Shown here: piece by piece, positions 57,669 to 64,000 of the stretch
Layout of the letters: every line of letters starts with the position of its first letter
How positions within the stretch are numbered: position 1 is the first letter of the stretch
The notes under the pieces: model-generated
Told to the model about the DNA's origin: nothing
Databases searched by the model: none
What the model saw: the letters and a program-made list of their open reading frames with translations, nothing else
Made by a program: the position numbers and the translations under genes
Origin: Dentipellis sp. KUC8613
Lineage: Eukaryota > Basidiomycota > Agaricomycetes > Russulales > Hericiaceae
DNA length: 64,000 nucleotides
NCBI GenBank assembly: GCA_002286715.1
Contig: NSJX01000039.1
Location: 81,925 to 145,924, forward strand
Reading direction: 5' to 3'

Positions 57669-59511
57669 GTCCGTATGCTACGATAGCCGCAAAAAGGCAC
57701 GCACCCCATCAGGCGGAGCCCAGCCGCTTGCTGCAAATGCCTTCACGTGTCTCGGCATCACTTCGTCCGTCATCGGAAGACCGTTGATTGTGGGCGCGCG
57801 GCATCAGAGTAATTGGAGGGACGGAGCCAGTTGAGGCTGGAAACGACCGCAGCCATTTGAACGGGTTGACATGCATCGTTCGCGTCAGCATAGGGCTTCT
57901 AAACAAGGGTAATAGTCACCGAAACTTGCGGAGACTCTCCGACATCCCTGTCATGGGAGCCCCGCCTTCGCCCAGCGGACTCCAGTAAGCTGGAAGTCCT
58001 TGAATTTGCCGGGTGATGTGCTTGATATGAAAGCATTTTGCTTCGGCCTCCTGCTCATGATACACCTTAATCTGATCATTTGAGACGCCGTCGACTCCTT
58101 CGACAGACTCCCATGATCACGCGTAGTGATCGTGGCAAATGCTCTTCCTTATGCATATAGGTCGTCTTGATAGACACAACAGACTCGCGGGAGTTCGCCG
58201 GAGACAATCGTTTGACAATGCGACGTGGAATTGCTGTAGAAGATATCAGCAATGCGAACTCGTGATAGCATATATGTTCTCTCACAATTCCGCCCGAACA
58301 TCGACTCGCTGGATTGTTTCTGCGATCTTCTTTCCGGCGGTTGGGGGAGCCAAGCTTTCCCCTTACGATGCTCAGAATCCGCCGTATGGCAGAAGAACGA
58401 GCCCGCATCGACTGCTCCAATAATGTCGCCTCGAGAAGAGCTCGGCATCACTTCCGCCGTCATTTTCGTTCAATGCTACGGGATCGCAGCCCTACACGAG
58501 AGGAGATGAGAGTTACTCTATAGAAGTTCGTGATTCATGATCACGTACGGATGTGCTCAACATGAATCCCTATCGATCTGAAAGAAACCCTTTTACCGAC
58601 TAGTCGAGAAGACGGCATCAGACAAACAGCTACAGGTCTCCTGGTAGCGACTGAGAGAGAATAGGCGACATGAAGTGCTGTTGACCCGACCTGCTCGCGC
58701 AGAGTGTTTCCGCTCAGTGCAAGCGAGCCCTGACAGCCAACTACTACTATGGAAAAAGCGGCGGGACCTGCTCGCGCAAAGCTCTACGACTGAATGCGAG
58801 CGAGTCCTGACAGCCAACAGGGATACATGAGTACGCGCCTCACAGCCGTTGACTAATCTATAGGCCTTTGGTGGCGGAATCTGATACATCCGAGCGGACT
58901 TTCAAGAGATGCTCTGAGTTGCAATCTCGCGACATGCAGCCACAGCCAGCCACAACCAGCCACACGCGAAGCGGAAAGCAGTGCTCTGGCATGTCGGCAA
59001 ATGTGATCTCCGACACTCTCCGCCTCCAGAACGCTCTTGACAATCCGTATGGAATTATTTTTGGAAACGGCCTATCGGTTAGTAAACGGCTGCAAGCTGT
59101 GTGGCAAGGACACGTTACCGAGTTGCCAGACCGTCTGGCACTTTCGAAAAGGGCAACTGTGGAGGGCCCGGGAGAAGCCAAGGAGGAGATTTCATATAGC
59201 CGCTAAGGAAATCTGCCAGGCGATAAGTACATGACGACAGATGTTTAGATATTTTGAGCGAGGATTTCAATGCCATGATCAATACAATTTCCATCGATAT
59301 TACAGCCATTGGCACACAGGCAGTAATTACATCGGCTGTAACGCCTATTACATCGGCTGTAACGCCTAAGATGCCGCACTCGACTGGGCAGCCACCTTTG
59401 ACTTGCTACTTTGCTCGGCCCTTCGTACACTTTGCCCTTGCGCCGCCAATGCGTGTATAAGTCTTGATTTGATGTCAATATCACAATTTCAAGAAGGACC
59501 GTGAAGACGAC
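57669..59511. other. Intergenic with paired repeat
   Basis: No supported gene. Contains the second paired-repeat locus (58683-58822) and a short duplication TTACATCGGCTGTAACGCCTA at about 59327-59366. Confidence 0.35.
58683..58822 (+). repeat. Paired ~56-bp repeat, locus 2
   Basis: Two copies ~80 bp apart of the unit seen at 46.7 kb (GACCTGCTCGCGCAGAGTGT, then GCGAGCGAGTCCTGACAGCC). Sequence between the two copies differs from locus 1, so the pair spacing, not the spacer, is conserved. Confidence 0.75.
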
Positions 59512-62356
59512 CTACTTGAAAACTTCATTCCCAGCAGTGAAGTCCATCTCGGGGGCCGGTTGCAAGACATCGTCTTTCCATAGAAGACTTTGAGCCTGTA
59601 ACCACTCGGCATCATAGAAGTTCCTGGGAAGTCGCAAAGGTGCGGCAGTGCGTTGACTGACTCGTGCGTGTTCAGACTGGTCACGGTGCCGAACGTGCTG
59701 CCCACGACTGTCCCTCTTCGCGTTTGACGCTCGCGTGAGACTGTGGACCATGTCCAGCATCCCCATTGCCGTCCGAATCTCTGCAGATCGCCATTCCGGC
59801 TGGGTGATTGAGTATGTTTTCTGGCCCGAGGAAGAATCTGACTCATCGCTGGACATCCCAGCGATCCCTAACGCATCAACTACATCAACAAACTTCTGCA
59901 ATGTTGTATATCTCGCGGCAGTCTCTTTGCGGCGGTCATAATCCTAGATTTTGTTTAATGTAGGCCTCATCACAACACAATTGCACTCACAGCTTTCTTA
60001 CGCTGATAGCTGCGTCCCTTTGCCTTTTCCTCAGCATTTTCTGTTGGGTGTTTGGTGACGGATTTGGTCCATTGTGCGTGAAGACCCTTGACCCGAACGA
60101 AGAATGCATGCAGGATTCGATCTCGAACTTCTGGATCGCTGTTGGGGAAGCCGTACTTTTTGATGACGTAATTTGCAAAGACATGAGACATGGATTTATT
60201 CCATGGGGACCTCGGCGTGTCCCGGACGTCTATGCAGAATTGCTCTATGGGACGTGCATGGCACGCCTCCTTTGATATCTCCCAGAGTTGGAGGAATTCA
60301 TTCTTCTCTGCCGCCGTTGGGCTCGGGCCGTAAACCTTGTCTCCTGACTTGGAGAACATTTCTTCAAATTCAGAGCGCACTAGAGCCTAAGAAAAGCATC
60401 AGTAGCAGAAAGAGATAAGCACGTTTCCTTACATACGGATAGATCTTTGCTCTCCCTAGAACGAGACTGTTTATCGTTTCTGGATATCGTTCGTTTCTGC
60501 GGCACCGCAGACCTCCCGGAATGCATACCTGCCTCGATGCTCGCCTTGACCATCTTCGTCATGTTGTCTTCAAGGCGTATGATGTCGTCTTTGGTAGCAG
60601 GCTCTTCATTCTTAAGTAACGCTGTGAGACTACCATTCTGGCTGGTTGCATCGAAGCCCTCACCGTTGCACCGGCGACAATGATACCCTCCACCTGGCGA
60701 TCCTGGCCATCCACTGCATCATAAAATATATCCTGCAGTTCCTCTTCCTCGTCGCTACCAGGATCCTCTCCGCCACCATCGTACCCGGCCTCGTCGGACC
60801 ATATGATGCGGCCAGGTTCCTCGCTGCCGCTATGATCGGAAGGGCGTGCGCCAGATGTATAATACACGTCCGGATCATGGGGTGTTCGTTCGTAAACTCG
60901 AAGTGGGCTCTGGCGGCGGATGGGTGACAGATGACGGCTACCGGAAGGGCTCGCGGGCATGTACGGAGTTAGATCGCGGGACGGAGGTTCATATGTTTGG
61001 TAACATGAAGCTACTGAGGGCGGGCGTGGGCCCGAAGAGAAGAAATCATCTGGATCGTGTAGATCTATTGGAGGAGAGGGGGAACGGGAAGAACGACCGA
61101 TAATATTGATAACGTTCTTCACGCTTCGAGAGAAAACGCGGATTGTGGTATCCTGGTCTTCAGAAAGATCACTCAGATCGGGCTCGATCCGTAAAGTTTT
61201 TGATGCTGAGTAATCGGTAGAGGTCGATGCCCGTGTGATGAATGGTGACGAGGCTCGTCGAGGTAGAGGGGTTGAAGAGAGCATCGAATCTGGTCGAGAG
61301 GACAGGCTCCGCAAATTGCCTGAGCCAGCCGGCGATGCCCTCGTGGGTGCAGCCATGGGGGAAAGACGGCGGCTGCCTTCACGAACAGGGTCACTGCTCG
61401 GCGTGCTGCGACGAGGGGTGCTGGTTGCCTGCGGCTTAGACAAAATTAGCGTGGTGTCGAGACTGCCCGAGGCCTCCATACCTGTGTCAAAGATGATCCA
61501 GCATAAGATAGAGGGATAGTGCTGACCAAAGGCGGGGACGAAGATAGGGCGACACGAGAGGGCGGGGAGCGGCGCGGAAGTATAGACTGGCGAGGCGTGG
61601 CCAGGGGAGAAGTGGATCTGCCTTGCTGTGTCCTGGGAGTCAAGTGAGCTCGATCCTTCCCTTTCTTCCGCGCACCCATGGGAGCACTCGACGCTGCAAC
61701 GACATCTTCATAGATCAACCCCGCACGTTCCGCGGTCTTACGCAGAAGTTCCTCTGCCTGCGAATTGGGTGCATTGGATCCTTTTCGGGCAGATGGTTCC
61801 GTCTCCGAGTCCTGCGCAGCACAGTGATGTTATGACAGTTGGTATGAAGATATGAAAGAGCACACACGGGCGGTATTTCTGCATCGGAGGGTGAACGGCT
61901 CCGTTCTTCTAGCCATCTGCCAGTGAGGCGGTTAAAATGTCTGGGCTCCCCCCGCTCGGAGGGCCACATCTGAAGAGGGGAGGGGCTCTCCCTAGGTGCG
62001 ATAGTAATGTCATTCAAGTCATTGCCGGTGACCATGGTAGAAACACTGGCTGATCTACTTGTTTGTGCTTTTCGGCCTCTCCAGCGTGTTTCAGCATCGC
62101 TGTCGCTACGCTGCTTCCGAATGAGGTCAAAAAAGAGGAATGTCTCCCTACAGAACGTTTTAACATACCGGGGAGGCGCCTAAAATTCGTCGTGCACGCT
62201 TTGGCTGCTGCTCCTGGGAGCTCGGACGCACCGACGAGGTTTGTGTAGGAGGGGGTGATGCTTCGGATATGTGAGCAACGTGAACATAAAGTGAAGACAG
62301 ACATCTCACTTACCACTCGGCCTGTCAGAAAAGATGGTGTAGAAATTACGTCGCAT
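59512..62356 (-). CDS. Transposon-associated basidiomycete protein (824 aa)
   Basis: Exons 62356-62314, 62260-62169, 62113-61868, 61811-61482, 61428-60694, 60637-60437, 60386-59991 and 59943-59512; 2475 nt in frame, mostly phase-0 junctions. The first ~470 residues are Ser/Pro/Arg-rich and disordered (PTQTSSVRPSSQEQQPKRAR, RPPSVASCYQTYEPPSRDLT) with an acidic patch DEEEELQDIFYDAVDG. The C-terminal third is folded and matches a family I associate with Agaricomycete DNA transposons: VRSEFEEMFSKSGDKVYGPS, PWNKSMSHVFANYVIKKYGF, IAGMSSDESDSSSGQ, and NFYDAEWLQAQ. Neither catalytic residues nor a named domain are known to me. Intact and on the same strand as the transposase, so it may be its partner or belong to a separate element. 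The start codon is tentative. Confidence 0.75.
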
Positions 62357-63016
62357 GGCATAAGGCTGATGAGGCAAAGTAAGGGATGAGGAAAGTCAGA
62401 GGACGTCGACGAGCAGGTCCACCCAGATGGATGCAAAGTACGTGAGAGATTGAGGGACTCAGGCTCGAGAGTGCAGAGCGTCGAGCGTGGTGTCCGAATG
62501 ATCAGATAGCGAGGGGAATCTGAGGGAGTACAATACAGGAAAGGGTCGGAAGCCCGGCGTATTCATCGATGTTTCTAAATCACACCACCTCTGGGCATGG
62601 GAATGACAGGAGAATCCTCAGTCTCAAGAACATATTCTTCACACCAGCTGCGCCTCATCTGATTTGCAGATACGTTTCATATCGGATTCGGTGCATGTGG
62701 GTGCCTGCCATCGAAATGAGTTGTACGGGTAAGAGAAGACGCTGAGAAGCGATCACAGTCAGATGGCATGTAGCTCACGCACCTGCAGAGCTAGGAGTTT
62801 TGGACAGATCGGGTGGCTGAAACGCAGGGGTGTCAAGGTCGGCCTTGTGATGGAACGCGCGTCGCGCGTAGGCGCACATCTTCCGAGTACGACCAATTCC
62901 AACTCCGACTGTGAAGGGTTCTCACGTGGACCCACAGACGCCTACATAGAGCCTCATTGTAGAGAGACAAAGGCGCGCATATAGGCATATAGATTATTCT
63001 ATTTTCTGACACTTAG
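62357..63016. other. Upstream region of the 824-aa gene
   Basis: No gene seen. Plus ORF 62763-62984 is short and lacks support. Confidence 0.35.
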
Positions 63017-63063
<47 letters not shown>

Positions 63064-63064
63064 C
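63017..63064 (+). repeat. (AAC)16 microsatellite
   Basis: Sixteen uninterrupted AAC units, noncoding, 129 bp beyond the stop codon of the next gene, so perhaps in its 3' UTR (as GTT on that strand). Confidence 0.95.
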
Positions 63065-63192
63065 GGTAGGGTGCTCGGTCAAAGCTGCCATCCCTATATC
63101 CAAACGACGAAAGCCTGAGCCCGAGTTTCTGAGTTAACACTACTAGGAACTTCTGGAGACCGAAGGAAAATCCTAACCATTGTCCTAGGCTC

Positions 63193-63982
63193 CTAGCGCT
63201 GCGATTGAACACGATGTGTGAGTCGCGCGGAACGTCTCAGCAGTCGTTCGTTGTTGTTAAGAGCGCGAACACGCTTTCGAACAAGCGCATTAGCCTGATG
63301 AACCAACTGCAGAAACGTACGTTCACAGGCTTCAGTGGCACAGCAGCGAGCTTTTGTGTCTACGCACCGAGACGGCTGATGCCCAGCGTAACATTCCACT
63401 CGAGTAACCCTGCACTATCGTAAATACAAATTAACATGAGCCTGTGTAAGACGCACCTCTTTGATGTTGTCTTCCGACGTAGCGAGCATCGCGAAGAGCT
63501 CCGAAGCGATACATCGGGGCTGCCGGAATGACTCCATCTCCCAATCATCCATGAAGAAACGCCAGCTGTTGGGCGGAACTCGTGCCAATCCGTCCCACCT
63601 TTCGAGGATACCAACCGGGCTTTCCCTCAAGCGAGGCTCGATGTCGGGGTCCTCGAAAATCGTGATCTGAATGAAAAGCGTGTGAGTCGGAGAACGCTCG
63701 CCGGTCTCCTACGAGGTATCTCATGAGAAAGGTGGGGATAAATTGTATAGCAAGATCACGTACCGGTACTCCTCCCCCGCCTGTATGGTGTTTGCGTACA
63801 GTGACCATAACGTCTTCCGGGTACAGTTCAGTGGTGACTTGGCAAGGATCCGATTGCATTGAGCCTCTGTTGACTAGATTTGCTCTGAGCCATCTATCGA
63901 CGGCTGTAGTGGAATCGCGCGGTAGTTCGGCGGGTCTCTGAGAAACGGAGGGCAGACTAGCCGAATACAAAGGACGGGGCAT
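63193..63982 (-). CDS. Protein of unknown function, three exons (230 aa)
   Basis: Exons 63982-63764, 63708-63457 and 63414-63193, both introns phase 0 with GTACGT and GTGCGT donors. Content: VTVRKHHTGGGGVP, then LFIQITIFEDPDIEPRLR, WDGLARVPPNSWRFFMDDW, CIASELFAMLATSEDNIKE. The last exon is Cys-rich then basic (CVDTKARCCATEACERTF, RKRVRALNNNERLLRRSAR). No signal peptide or membrane helix. The well-behaved introns argue for a real gene; the family is not recognised. It ends 18 bp before the window's right edge at its start codon, so the promoter is outside. Confidence 0.65.
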
Positions 63983-64000
63983 GGTGTAGGGTGAAACTTG

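Overview
The window is nuclear DNA of a filamentous fungus, most likely an Agaricomycete basidiomycete. The evidence is the gene structure (many 45-65 nt GT-AG introns with CTNAY-like branch sites), the protein families (basidiomycete F-box, BTB and WD40 families), the C-terminal half of a 824-aa protein of a type I associate with Agaricomycete transposons, and a Tnp2/CACTA-like transposase. No rRNA, convincing tRNA, CRISPR array or prokaryotic operon is visible. Gene models were assembled by hand from reading frames and splice signals. Coordinates are exact where an exon list is given, but none has transcript support.

Layout. 1-14 kb is gene-rich: the 3' part of a Ran1/Ksp1-like protein kinase, a small conserved protein, a decayed F-box gene, a BTB/POZ gene, two convergent F-box paralogues that share an unusual 26-nt first exon, and an eight-exon ubinuclein/Hpc2-type histone-chaperone gene. 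A degenerate partial copy of the ubinuclein gene lies 6 kb away. From 14.9 to 17.4 kb there is a tandem array in which each unit carries a perfect hairpin and a complete intron-like segment; it is the most unusual structure here. 17.6-31 kb is accessory: GC-rich short motifs, three diverged copies of one ~180-bp segment, frameshifted gene fragments, a ~310-bp-arm palindrome and a dead LINE-type retroelement. One small intact tail-anchored protein gene sits inside it (28.9-29.3 kb).

31-48 kb mixes repeats with genes: a microexon-rich small gene, an 11-exon membrane-anchored coiled-coil gene divergently paired with a short E(z)/KMT6-like CXC+SET gene, and a three-exon conserved gene with a probable GC-AG intron. 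48.7-64 kb holds a 1260-aa Tnp2-like transposase, a WD40 protein with a C-terminal membrane segment, the 824-aa transposon-associated protein, and an unrecognised 230-aa protein. A short palindromic element with an invariant loop and differing stems occurs at 31.3, 48.8 and 57.6 kb.

Two 10-N gaps (31376-31385 and 45358-45367) are each flanked by an exact duplicate of the same sequence (293 and 95 bp). They look like unmerged contig overlaps, not biology. Functionally the window combines chromatin genes (ubinuclein, E(z)-like), protein-turnover adaptors (F-box, BTB) and mobile-element genes; nothing indicates a metabolic cluster.
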